From Nitrincola alkalisediminis (lineage in GTDB: Bacteria > Pseudomonadota > Gammaproteobacteria > Pseudomonadales > Balneatricaceae): a DNA stretch of 64,000 nucleotides. Location of the stretch: contig NZ_VYTY01000005.1 in the NCBI RefSeq assembly GCF_009821115.1, positions 1 through 64,000 of the forward strand. Reading direction: 5' to 3'. The position numbers were made by a program, and so were the translations under genes. The notes under the pieces are model-generated. The model ran no database searches. It had not been told where the DNA came from and was given only the letters and a program-made list of their open reading frames with translations. Positions 50,514 through 58,583 of this stretch are shown here, piece after piece. Positions within the stretch are counted from its first letter, which is position 1, and each line of letters begins with the position of its first letter.

Positions 50514-50558
50514 ATGTCATTTAACTGACATCCTGATGCAACAAATAGACCCTATGAT
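50514..50558 (+). promoter_or_regulatory. PhoB-dependent promoter of the porin gene
   Basis: Plus-strand half-sites at an 11-bp period: ATGTCAT (50514-50520), CTGACAT (50525-50531) and a weak ATGCAAC (50536-50542), then 10 bp, then -10 TATGAT (50553-50558). The first two match CTGTCAT in 6 of 7 positions. It mirrors the phnS promoter; the 10-bp inverted repeat ATGACATTTT/AAAATGTCAT (50469-50478, 50511-50520) is this symmetry. Confidence 0.7.
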
Positions 50559-50654
50559 CGCAGCCCAGACAGGACGTCTTACTTCACAACATACTAGTTT
50601 GATTCGATTTTTGTGTACTCACTTAATTTTAAACAGGCGTCATAGGGGAATTTA

Positions 50655-51656
50655 ATGAAAAAGTCACTTCTGTGTATGGCAATTGCCAGCAGTCTTATCG
50701 TGCCAGCCGTGGCCATGGCCGATGCGACTCTTTACGGATCTTTTAGAATGGCAATGGCCAAAGAAGACAACAAATCCATGTCTTTAGACGACGATAGCAC
50801 ACGTATTGGTCTACGCGGCACTGTTGATCTTGGTCTTGAAGACACCAAAGGGATCTTCCGCTGGGAACAAGCACTGGATATTAACAGTGGTGCGTTGGTT
50901 TCAAATGGAGGCCGTTATGCTTGGTTAGGGGCTACAGGCTCTTGGGGTACCCTGACGGGTGGTAAGCAAGACGCTCCAATCCAAGCCTTAGTCACCGCGT
51001 ATGCAGATGACTTCAACTCAGGTGCTCAGGGCGGTCACTCACAGGTGGCACGTCAGTTCAACCGTCGTCAAGGCAACACCCTTGTGTATGCATCGCCAAA
51101 AATGAACGGCTTACAAGCCTCGGCTTCAGCTGTGTTTGCAGGTGATGACATCAGAACCAGCGGTTCAACGGGTCCTAAAGACCGCATGGTTGATGGTTAC
51201 AGCTTAGGCCTTGCCTATGATGCCAATAACCTCTATTTCGCCGGTGCATTTGGTAACGCCAAATCTGCTAAAAGTGCAGCAGGTAGCTACGGTATTGACC
51301 AAAACACTTGGGGCTTAGCGGCAGGCTTTAAAGTCTCTGACCTGACCTTGAAAGCCAAATACGTTCACTTGGAAGACAAAACTGGCGGCAGCTCTTTTGT
51401 TAGAACTCAGGGTAAAGCGAATGAATACGTGATCAGCGCAAGCTACGCGATTGATCGTACAACCCTGATGGCCGAATTTGGCCAGACAGAGCGCAAACCA
51501 GACAACGCAGCAGACCTGAAAGGCAGACACTATGCATTGGGCATTCAACAGCGCATGGGCCGTGGCCGTGTGTATGCTGAATACCATGATTACACCAAGC
51601 CTTTGTATGCCAGCCGTGGCGACAAATTTTTGGTCGGTTACCGCGTAGATTTTTAA
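50655..51656 (+). CDS. Gram-negative general-type porin, probably phosphate-starvation induced
   Basis: 333-residue outer-membrane beta-barrel. A signal peptide ends at about residue 22 (AMA-DATLYG). The mature part has alternating beta-strand patterning of the general porin (Porin_4-like) class and ends in Phe (YRVDF), the outer-membrane assembly signal. AGGGGA precedes the ATG. The upstream Pho box and the phn operon suggest a role in uptake of phosphate, phosphonate or phosphate esters; selectivity cannot be read from sequence. A strong terminator follows at 51673-51700. Confidence 0.88.
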   Translation: MKKSLLCMAIASSLIVPAVAMADATLYGSFRMAMAKEDNKSMSLDDDSTRIGLRGTVDLGLEDTKGIFRWEQALDINSGALVSNGGRYAWLGATGSWGTLTGGKQDAPIQALVTAYADDFNSGAQGGHSQVARQFNRRQGNTLVYASPKMNGLQASASAVFAGDDIRTSGSTGPKDRMVDGYSLGLAYDANNLYFAGAFGNAKSAKSAAGSYGIDQNTWGLAAGFKVSDLTLKAKYVHLEDKTGGSSFVRTQGKANEYVISASYAIDRTTLMAEFGQTERKPDNAADLKGRHYALGIQQRMGRGRVYAEYHDYTKPLYASRGDKFLVGYRVDF

Positions 51657-51672
51657 TCGAGAACGATTTGAT

Positions 51673-51700
51673 AAAAGGCTCATGTAATGAGCCTTTTTTA
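51673..51700 (+). terminator. intrinsic terminator after porin gene
   Basis: AAAAGGCTCAT-GTA-ATGAGCCTTTT, a perfect 11-bp stem with a 3-base loop running into six consecutive T residues, 16 bp after the porin stop. Confidence 0.93.
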
Positions 51701-51730
51701 TTCCTATCTTGCCTCTAATGGATGAACACG

Positions 51731-53419
51731 ATGACTACTTTCAAAAAAGCCGCTCTTGCTCTATGCATCACTGCCAGCCTTTCCACTTCGGCTCAAGCCT
51801 TAACGCTGACCGAAGCTGGTCGTTACGCGCCTGACACAGTGCCCTTTGGGCAAAGCGCTGCCGAGATTGTTGCCTACAGTCCAACACAACAGCAGGCCTA
51901 CATCGTCAATGCGTTGTCTGGACAGGTTGATGTGATTGATCTCTCAGAAATAGGCTCACCCATCAAGATCGAATCGCTGGATATTGCCGCTGACGTGATG
52001 AACGCTATCACTGGTACAAACATGGCTGCCGTCAATAGCGTTGCCGTGCATGGCAATTTAATGGCAGCGGCCATCGAAGCTAATCCTAAACAAGACATCG
52101 GCTATATCGCGGTTTATCAATTAGAGTTGGATGGATCGGTCAAATTTATCACGGCCTACCCAGCCGGTGCTTTACCCGATATGGTCACCTTTTCACCCAA
52201 TGGCCACTATATTCTTAGCGCCAACGAAGGTGAGCCAAACGATGACTATACCCTTGATCCTGAAGGCTCGATTACCATCGTCGATATTCGTCCAGGCTTA
52301 GACAAAGCCATCGTGCGCACAGCGGACTTTACGGCATTCAATGATCAGAAAGCGGCATTGATTGAGCAGGGCATTCGTATTTTCGGTCCAGGTGCCAGCG
52401 TAGCTCAAGATCTTGAGCCTGAATACATCACCATCACTTCAGACAGTCGCTTCGCTTGGGTCGCGCTGCAAGAAAACAACGCACTTGCCAAAGTGGATAT
52501 CGAAAAAGCAACGGTCGACGCAATCTATCCTCTGGGATATAAAGACCACAGTTTGCTGGAAAATGCCTTCGATGCTAGCGATAAAGACGACAAAATCAAT
52601 ATCCGCCAGTGGCCAGTCTTAGGGATTTATCAACCCGATACCATTAGCCTGTATGAATACCAGGGCCAGTCTTACATTTTAACTGCCAATGAAGGCGATG
52701 CGCGAGACTATAAGGGCTTCTCTGAAGAGTTCCGTGTCGCCGATATTGAAAAGAAACTCGGGGGCACTCTCGCCATTGATACCTCTGGCATTCCTGCCTT
52801 TGAAGGTAAGCTGACAGACCCCGAAAATTTAGGTCGCTTGCGTATTTCGGCCGTGCAAGGCGCTAATTCAGATTGCACCCCAGATGCACAAGGTCTCCCG
52901 ATGGGCTGTACCTTCGACTCACTCTACAGCTATGGCGCGCGCTCATTCTCAATCTGGAAAGAAGAAAACAACCAGCTCGTGCAGGTTTACGACAGTGCAA
53001 ATGAGTTTGAACGGATCATTGCTGAACGCTTTCCTGAGCATTTCAACAGCAATCACAGCGAGCAGCCAAGCTTTGACAGCCGCAGCGACGATAAGGGCGC
53101 CGAACCAGAAGCCTTAGCCGTCGGACAAGTGGGTGATAAAACCTATGCCTTTATTGGCATGGAGCGGATGGGCGGTATTTTTGTCTACGACATTACCAAC
53201 CCCTATCAAACCGAGTTTGTGGATTACGTGAATAATCGCAACTTTGATGTCGAGATCAACCGTGAAGTGAATGGACTCGTGTTAGCCAATCCAGAAGCGG
53301 GAGACTTAGGACCAGAGGGAATGGCGTTTGTTCATGCCGATCAAAGCCCAACGGGTAAAGCCATGTTGTTGGTCGGTAGTGAAGTCAGTGGCAGTTTGAC
53401 CGTGTACTTTGTGGAATAA
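51731..53419 (+). CDS. secreted choice-of-anchor I beta-propeller protein
   Basis: About 562 residues with a signal peptide (MTTFKKAALALC..., cleaved near AQA-LTL). It matches the choice-of-anchor I family, a seven-bladed-propeller type domain (AEIVAYSPTQQQAYIVNA; PDMVTFSPNGHYILSANEGEP; LTANEGDARDYKGFSEE). Some members have been annotated as alkaline phosphatase-like, and its position after a Pho-controlled porin would fit a phosphate-ester role, but catalysis is not shown. GGATG lies 6 bp before the chosen ATG; an in-frame ATG at 51722 is possible. It ends without the usual sorting anchor. Confidence 0.83.
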   Translation: MTTFKKAALALCITASLSTSAQALTLTEAGRYAPDTVPFGQSAAEIVAYSPTQQQAYIVNALSGQVDVIDLSEIGSPIKIESLDIAADVMNAITGTNMAAVNSVAVHGNLMAAAIEANPKQDIGYIAVYQLELDGSVKFITAYPAGALPDMVTFSPNGHYILSANEGEPNDDYTLDPEGSITIVDIRPGLDKAIVRTADFTAFNDQKAALIEQGIRIFGPGASVAQDLEPEYITITSDSRFAWVALQENNALAKVDIEKATVDAIYPLGYKDHSLLENAFDASDKDDKINIRQWPVLGIYQPDTISLYEYQGQSYILTANEGDARDYKGFSEEFRVADIEKKLGGTLAIDTSGIPAFEGKLTDPENLGRLRISAVQGANSDCTPDAQGLPMGCTFDSLYSYGARSFSIWKEENNQLVQVYDSANEFERIIAERFPEHFNSNHSEQPSFDSRSDDKGAEPEALAVGQVGDKTYAFIGMERMGGIFVYDITNPYQTEFVDYVNNRNFDVEINREVNGLVLANPEAGDLGPEGMAFVHADQSPTGKAMLLVGSEVSGSLTVYFVE

Positions 53420-53422
53420 GCT

Positions 53423-53503
53423 CTGACGCATCAAGGCTCAAGACTCGGCATCAATCCATCCTTGGTGAACGATGGTCTTGAGTCTTACTACGTCAGGTTT
53501 TTT
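53423..53503 (+). terminator. composite terminator after the choice-of-anchor I gene
   Basis: Nested inverted repeats CTGACG/CGTCAG (53423-53428, 53491-53496), CTCAAGAC/GTCTTGAG (53437-53444, 53475-53482) and CCATC/GATGG in the loop, followed by six T residues (53498-53503). Confidence 0.72.
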
Positions 53504-53539
53504 GCAGAGATGTGTGCTCTAGCATATCTCTGCCGTCTA

Positions 53540-53658
53540 CTAGATAGGTTCATCGCCTTTTTGAATCAAACAACGTCTTTGCAAAATAATGTCACGAAAG
53601 GTAGCGCTGGTCGTTGACCAATCCACAATATCCACCTTCCAGGGCAAGTCAGACTCCG
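53540..53658 (-). pseudogene. 3' fragment of an MNT-type nucleotidyltransferase gene
   Basis: Minus-strand remnant encoding only the last ~37 residues (ESDLPWKVDIVDW... to QKGDEPI, then stop). Positions 53547-53658 match 55834-55945, inside the intact nucleotidyltransferase gene, at 109 of 112 bases with no gaps. Sequence to the right diverges abruptly. No start codon or catalytic domain remains. The remainder of the 353-bp gap 53420-53772 holds the terminator of the gene before it and presumably the promoter of the chemoreceptor gene. Confidence 0.92.
53547..53658. repeat. 112-bp direct repeat, left copy
   Basis: Same orientation as the copy at 55834-55945; three substitutions, no indels. 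The pair brackets a 2.2-kb segment containing one chemoreceptor gene. Confidence 0.95.
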
Positions 53659-53772
53659 AGAGCCCTCTTTTCCCTTGTCAAGGTTCGGATTGTAACAATA
53701 TTTTTACTTAACCTTTACAAAGCACCATGCTATTAATAATAGAATTCTAATCTGCAGCAAGGTAGGGTGTTT

Positions 53773-55767
53773 ATGTCCAAACCAACACTGATGATACGTC
53801 AACAAATCAACCTGGCCTTTGTTTGCATACTCGTTTTAGCACTTCTCGTGATTGTCGCCGTGGTAGAGTTGAAGGTAAAACCCGACCTGATTTCACAGCA
53901 GCAACAACAAATCTCGGTTAATCAAGCAGGGCTCTCTGATTTACTCAGTGAAAATTTAGCGCAAATCCAGCTTCTTACCAGCACGCTAGCTCTGGTAACC
54001 TCAAAACTTCCCAAAGACGAGGCATTATTTAAAAAACTCTTTCCTGAAATCATCGACAACCATGGAGACTCTGCCATTGCAGGCGGTGGCATTTGGCCTG
54101 AACCCAACACCTTTACACCCGGTGTCCAACGTCGAAGTTTTTTTTGGGGTCGCTCAAATAGCGGAATCGAATACCTAGACGACTACAACGATCCAACGGG
54201 TTCAGGCTACCATAATGAGAGCTGGTACCAAGTCGGCCGAAACGCTCCTTTAGATCGTTGCAGCTGGTCTGAAGCCTACATCGACCCCTTTACGCAGATT
54301 CCAATGGTAACCTGTACAGTCCCAATCCATGAGAATGGACGTTTTACAGGGGTAGCCACAGTCGACATGATGCTAGATGGTATTACGGCTGTGCTAGAGC
54401 AGCATGGGCGTGAGAATGGCGGGTACGTATTCGCAATTGACTCCACAGGGCAAATGATTAGCTTTCCAAAATCCGCTGCAAACATTGTTAAATCTGATGA
54501 TAGCTTAATCACAGCAACAGAGCTGGGTCGAGAAATACCTTGGCTAGCTAATGTGATTACACAAGCTCTTAATTTGCGAGAGTCTGAAGTGATTGAGTTG
54601 CCAAATGATGCCATTCTCAACGAAGCGGCGTATGTCGACCTGATTAGGCACCCCCAGACGGGCTGGATCATTGGTTTGGTGGTACCTAAAAGTCAAATGA
54701 CTGCAACGGCTCAAAGCATGGGCCTCTTTTTAATGCTGGCGATTGGAGCACTTCTTGTGACAGTGGGTATTTTAGCCGCCTTTTTCTTTCGCAATCTGCT
54801 GCATAAAATTCAGCAGACAACAGAGCAGATTAAAGGGTTAATCAAGGGGAATAGCGCTCAAGCACTTGACACTGGTACGATGAACGAAATTGGTGAATTA
54901 CGCCAAGCAGTCAATGCATATGGCAATAAATTAAAAGCCTTGTTGGATGAGATCCACAACGAATCAAAAAGCCTTGTGCACGATGCCGAGCAACTGAAAA
55001 GCTTCAGTAACGAGTTTCTCAATAAAGCCAACAGCCTGAGTGATGAAAACCATATGCTGGCTGCAGCCACAGAAGAACTGGGAGCCACTTCCCAAGATGT
55101 GGCTAGTTTTGCGAATGAAACCAAGGGTACGGTTGAGCGCATTCATCAGGACGTTTTAAGCAGCGGACAAGAAATGTCCCGCGTGGCAACAACCATGCAA
55201 ACGCTTGCTGACACCATTACACGAGCCCAACAGAATATTCTTAAGCTCGATGAAGATAGCCGTCAAGCCAATGGAATGCTCAGCGCCATTCGAGCGATTG
55301 CAGAACAGACCAACTTACTTGCACTCAATGCAGCCATAGAGGCCGCGCGTGCGGGTGACTCGGGACGAGGATTTGCCGTCGTTGCTGATGAAGTACGAAG
55401 CTTAGCGGCAAAAAGTGAAAGCTCAGCCGTCGAAATAGAAGCGATTTTAAGCCGCTTACAGAAAGGATCACAAGACTCCGTGGCCGCCATGGAACAAGGC
55501 CAGAGCGAAACAGGTCATGCTGTTGAATCTACGCAAACAACTGCAATGCATCTGCAGAAGGTTGTCGATGCGTTTTCACAAATCACAGACCAAGCCACTC
55601 AAATATCAATTGCCGCCGGAGAACAGCAAAAAGTATCACATGAACTCAGCCAGTTTGTTTCTCGCTTACAAGCACTGACAGACAGTAACGCGTCGGACTC
55701 CAGTCATCTGAGTACAATGAGTGAGAAAATTGATGGCATTGCTAAGCGGTTGAATGCGATGAAGTGA
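53773..55767 (+). CDS. methyl-accepting chemotaxis protein with dCache-type sensor
   Basis: 664 residues. One N-terminal membrane helix (about 13-32), a ~250-residue periplasmic double-Cache-like sensor ([44 protein letters not shown]), a second helix (about 315-337), HAMP and a signalling domain with [22 protein letters not shown]. The WY followed by acidic residues fits Cache ligand pockets, but the full amino-acid-binding motif is not seen. No CheR-docking pentapeptide (ends RLNAMK), so it probably serves another array than the cluster at 30-39 kb. It lies between two 112-bp direct repeats. The ATG at 53773 is preferred to a GTG 6 bp upstream. Confidence 0.9.
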   Translation: MSKPTLMIRQQINLAFVCILVLALLVIVAVVELKVKPDLISQQQQQISVNQAGLSDLLSENLAQIQLLTSTLALVTSKLPKDEALFKKLFPEIIDNHGDSAIAGGGIWPEPNTFTPGVQRRSFFWGRSNSGIEYLDDYNDPTGSGYHNESWYQVGRNAPLDRCSWSEAYIDPFTQIPMVTCTVPIHENGRFTGVATVDMMLDGITAVLEQHGRENGGYVFAIDSTGQMISFPKSAANIVKSDDSLITATELGREIPWLANVITQALNLRESEVIELPNDAILNEAAYVDLIRHPQTGWIIGLVVPKSQMTATAQSMGLFLMLAIGALLVTVGILAAFFFRNLLHKIQQTTEQIKGLIKGNSAQALDTGTMNEIGELRQAVNAYGNKLKALLDEIHNESKSLVHDAEQLKSFSNEFLNKANSLSDENHMLAAATEELGATSQDVASFANETKGTVERIHQDVLSSGQEMSRVATTMQTLADTITRAQQNILKLDEDSRQANGMLSAIRAIAEQTNLLALNAAIEAARAGDSGRGFAVVADEVRSLAAKSESSAVEIEAILSRLQKGSQDSVAAMEQGQSETGHAVESTQTTAMHLQKVVDAFSQITDQATQISIAAGEQQKVSHELSQFVSRLQALTDSNASDSSHLSTMSEKIDGIAKRLNAMK

Positions 55768-55778
55768 GGGAAATGAGG

Positions 55779-55811
55779 TGAGCTTGGTCTATTTATGATT
55801 GACCAAGCTCA
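55779..55811. terminator. hairpin between chemoreceptor and nucleotidyltransferase genes
   Basis: TGAGCTTGGTC (55779-55789) and GACCAAGCTCA (55801-55811) form a perfect 11-bp stem around an 11-base loop. The right arm includes the nucleotidyltransferase stop codon. T-runs after it are short, so it is a modest, perhaps bidirectional, terminator. Confidence 0.6.
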
Positions 55812-56159
55812 TTTCAGATCAACCTTACTAATCGGTTCATTGCCTTTTTGAATCAAACAACGTCTTTGCAAAATAATGTCACGAAAGGTAGCGCTGGTCG
55901 TTGACCAATCCACAATATCAACCTTCCAAGGCAAGTCAGACTCCGTAAAAGCGTCTACTAAATCCGAATAAACACCAATCTCTAGTGGCTGATTCGACAT
56001 GACGACAAGATCAAGATCTGAATAAGGTTTGTGTGGACCTTTAACACGTGAGCCAAACGCCCAGACATCATATTGCGCAATATATTTCTTTAAAATGTCT
56101 CGAACGATTGCATGCTCCCTAGGGGATATACTGATATTAGAATCATTGGTTTCGTTCAT
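55809..56159 (-). CDS. MNT-type nucleotidyltransferase (antitoxin of an MNT/HEPN pair)
   Basis: 116-residue minimal nucleotidyltransferase with the signature FGSRVKGPHKPYSDLDLVV, i.e. GSRxxG followed by the metal-binding D-x-D. Proteins of this type AMPylate the HEPN partner and act as antitoxins in several systems. Its start overlaps the HEPN-like gene by 17 bp. A 3' fragment of a second, nearly identical copy remains at 53540-53658. Confidence 0.88.
   Translation of the reverse strand: MNETNDSNISISPREHAIVRDILKKYIAQYDVWAFGSRVKGPHKPYSDLDLVVMSNQPLEIGVYSDLVDAFTESDLPWKVDIVDWSTTSATFRDIILQRRCLIQKGNEPISKVDLK
55834..55945. repeat. 112-bp direct repeat, right copy
   Basis: Partner of 53547-53658 (109/112 identical). 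This copy is part of the intact MNT-type nucleotidyltransferase gene. Confidence 0.95.
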
Positions 56160-56574
56160 TTATCCTTTCCAGTAAATCTTGCGCATCTAAAACAAATGCA
56201 TAGGAGGCTTGGTAAACGGTTTGAGCTTTCTGATGATCGTATGTATGTGAAGTAATGTTGCGTAAAGTCCGATACGAAAACCAAGCTTCAACATTTCTAA
56301 CTAAACCCTTCTCTCCCGCAGTACGCATCATATCTCTGAAGCTATACGAATCGACTTCATCGAGACTCGCTGCGTCTTTTTCCAATTGACGGCGCAACAT
56401 CTTCACGCTGATTTCATAGACAAACTCAAAATTCTGAATAACGCCAGCAATCAGGGTATGCTGCACGGCTGAGGATTGCTGTTTAAACCAAACATCATCG
56501 CTGACGACGGCTATCGCCTCTTTTAGTGAATTAATTGCATTCTCTAAGGTACTTAAATCGAGTTGCTCCGTCAT
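56143..56574 (-). CDS. HEPN-like HI0074-family partner (toxin or substrate-binding subunit)
   Basis: 143-residue all-helical protein of the nucleotidyltransferase-substrate-binding (HI0074) family, related to HEPN. It contains RNITSH, an RNxxxH-type motif as in HEPN ribonucleases, followed by TYD. Paired with the MNT gene it resembles HEPN/MNT toxin-antitoxin modules (HI0073/HI0074 type). Whether this RNxxxH motif is catalytic is not known. Confidence 0.85.
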   Translation of the reverse strand: MTEQLDLSTLENAINSLKEAIAVVSDDVWFKQQSSAVQHTLIAGVIQNFEFVYEISVKMLRRQLEKDAASLDEVDSYSFRDMMRTAGEKGLVRNVEAWFSYRTLRNITSHTYDHQKAQTVYQASYAFVLDAQDLLERINERNQ

Positions 56575-56691
56575 GCTCTTCCCTATTCTTTAGCGTTGTT
56601 GGCCAACATATCTTTGCTCTTGCAGGGTGTCAACCGGTTTCAGGTCGCAAGGCTTTGTCAATGCAATTGCACAAGACCCTGCAGAAACAAT

Positions 56692-56868
56692 CATATCAGA
56701 GTCGCACGCGCGCTTTTTGCTTTAACGGGAGGGGATGCTGCGTGGATTAAACATTTCATGCGCTCACAGAACACGCTCACGGGTGGGGTTCCGGCGGAAC
56801 AAGTCCAAACCATACAAGGGCTTATTCGAGTTCTGACCTGCTTGGATGCATTACGAGGTAAAGTATAA
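56692..56868 (+). pseudogene. Xre/MbcA/ParS-type antitoxin, C-terminal domain only
   Basis: An open frame ending at 56868 encodes the C-terminal MbcA/ParS-type (DUF2384) toxin-binding domain: VARALFALTGGDAAWI, then TLTGGVPAEQVQT and VLTCLDALRGKV. In intact RES systems a helix-turn-helix domain of ~60-80 residues precedes it. Here, before about 56692, this frame turns into Cys-rich non-family sequence and offers only TTG starts, and the divergent HEPN gene begins at 56574. I read it as a 5'-truncated or frameshifted antitoxin. Its stop lies 1 bp before the RES toxin start. Confidence 0.65.
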
Positions 56869-56869
56869 A

Positions 56870-57619
56870 ATGATCTGGTCTGAGTGTGAGGGCGAGGGTC
56901 AAATTAAGCCTATTGAAGGTGTTCTATTTCGGCTTGTCGAGAATCAAGAGCAAGCCGCTACGCTCAGTTTGGTTGATACCCTTGAGGAGCAATCATTACT
57001 AGAGGATCTACTGGAAACATCAAAGCCGAGTTATCCTAACGGTGCTTTTGATCGCTTACACTACCTTTTGAAAACACCTTTTCGTTATCCGCCTTTAAAA
57101 TGGGGTTCTCGGTTTGGGCGCACACATGAACCCAGTCTTTTTTACGGCGGTCTATCGATTGAAAGCACGCTTAGCAAATCCGCCTATTATCGCTTTGTTT
57201 TTTTACGATCCATGCTAGGCAATCCGCCATCTGAAAAGCTCAGAACCGAACACTGTTTGTTTAGTGTCGCCTATCAAACCGTCAAGGGAATTCAGTTACA
57301 GGTCGACCCGTTTGATCAGTTCAAACAGGCTCTCTGTCACCCTACTGATTACGCGCCTACACAAGCACTTGGATCCGACATGCGCCTAGCAGGGGTCGAG
57401 GCATTTGAATATCGATCGGCAAGATTGAATCAGGATGAGCTCTGCTGCGCTCTATTCACACCAAAGGCCTTCGTCGATCACCAACCAAAGACCCAAGAAC
57501 ATTGGTTTTGTGAGATCACTCAAGCGCAGGTGACGTTTAAAGCCATACGTTCACAACGCATATTTCAATTTCAGCTCACCGATTTTTTGATTGAGGGTAG
57601 GTTTCCTTTACCGGCTTGA
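56870..57619 (+). CDS. RES-domain toxin (NAD+ phosphorylase type)
   Basis: 249 residues starting MIWSECEGEGQIKPIEGVLFR. The RES domain shows the conserved Arg (WGSRFGRTHEPSLFYGG), Glu (SIESTL) and Ser residues that name the family, with AYYRFVF after. Known RES toxins (MbcT, PP_2434-type) degrade NAD+ and arrest growth. The gene looks complete. The start is the ATG after the antitoxin stop (TATAAAATG); an ATG 24 bp earlier lies inside the antitoxin frame. Its stop codon directly touches the stop of the convergent sugar epimerase gene. Confidence 0.9.
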   Translation: MIWSECEGEGQIKPIEGVLFRLVENQEQAATLSLVDTLEEQSLLEDLLETSKPSYPNGAFDRLHYLLKTPFRYPPLKWGSRFGRTHEPSLFYGGLSIESTLSKSAYYRFVFLRSMLGNPPSEKLRTEHCLFSVAYQTVKGIQLQVDPFDQFKQALCHPTDYAPTQALGSDMRLAGVEAFEYRSARLNQDELCCALFTPKAFVDHQPKTQEHWFCEITQAQVTFKAIRSQRIFQFQLTDFLIEGRFPLPA

Positions 57620-58582
57620 TCACTTCGTCAAAATCGACTGTTTATACTCCGCCACTGTCGCTTGAAGCCCCTGCTCCAGCGTAAAAGGAGGCGTCCAATC
57701 CAGAAACACACGCGTATTGGTGGTATCCACCTGCAAATCCCCAACTAAACGATCTACCACACTTTGCTTACCCGTCAGAGCACCCGCTAGCTTAAACAAA
57801 CCAACAGGCACAGGCATCAAACGAGCTGGGCGCCCCAACGCTGTGCGAATATGCTTAACCAGTTCGGGTAACGAGACATCCTCACCATCGGACACCAAAA
57901 ACGTTTGATTCGCAGCCGCAGGATGCTGGGTGCAGCGGATGATACAATCAACTAGATTGCCCACGTACACAAGGCTGCGCACGTTTTTAATCCGCGCAAA
58001 CGGCAGTGGCAACCCCGTATCGGACACCTTTAACAAGCTCAAAAAATTGGCTTTAACGCCCGGTCCATAGACCAGGGGTGGACGAATAATCACAACCTCC
58101 ATCCCTGTATCGACAGCCAGTTGACGCAGTCCGTCCTCCGCTTCTTGCTTAGAGAGTCCATACGGGTCTTGCGGTGCTGGCGGGTGAGTCGCCGAAAATG
58201 GATCGCGTCCTGTGGTTGACTCACCATTCACCTTGATCGAGCTGATATAAATAAAGCGCTTAACGCCTGCGGCTGCAGCGTCTTGGGCCAGTTTTAAAGT
58301 GCCTTCTACATTGACCTTACGGTATTCAGCCAAAGGATCGGCCACTTCATCACGCATAATATGCGCCCGAGCAGCTGCGTGCACCACTATATCGATCCCC
58401 TGAATCGCGGCAGAATAGTCCGTGGTACCATCCATATTGCCTACTGCAATCGAGCCTTCAGGGGTCGATGCGCTTACACGACGAACCGCAGGCACAACCT
58501 GCACTCCAGTAACGTTTTTGAATGCAGCTAACAAGGCTGTGCCCACAAAACCCGTTGACCCTGTGAGTAATATCCGCGCCAT
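57620..58582 (-). CDS. wbjF: NAD-dependent sugar epimerase/dehydratase, WbjF/WbpV type
   Basis: 320-residue short-chain dehydrogenase of the nucleotide-sugar group: Rossmann motif GSTGFVG (8-14), catalytic Tyr/Lys in YGLSKQEAE, and RPPLVYGPG. In the Pseudomonas aeruginosa O11 locus a gene of this type ends the run wbjB-C-D-E-F, the same order as here. The product likely reduces or epimerises a UDP-sugar for O-antigen assembly. It is 1 bp after the glycosyltransferase gene. Confidence 0.82.
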   Translation of the reverse strand: MARILLTGSTGFVGTALLAAFKNVTGVQVVPAVRRVSASTPEGSIAVGNMDGTTDYSAAIQGIDIVVHAAARAHIMRDEVADPLAEYRKVNVEGTLKLAQDAAAAGVKRFIYISSIKVNGESTTGRDPFSATHPPAPQDPYGLSKQEAEDGLRQLAVDTGMEVVIIRPPLVYGPGVKANFLSLLKVSDTGLPLPFARIKNVRSLVYVGNLVDCIIRCTQHPAAANQTFLVSDGEDVSLPELVKHIRTALGRPARLMPVPVGLFKLAGALTGKQSVVDRLVGDLQVDTTNTRVFLDWTPPFTLEQGLQATVAEYKQSILTK

Positions 58583-58583
58583 C

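Noticed and set aside
53767-55767. The dCache receptor as part of the chemosensory cluster at 30-39 kb
   Set aside because: It lacks the CheR-docking pentapeptide and is 14 kb away on the other strand; it more likely serves a flagellar-type array.
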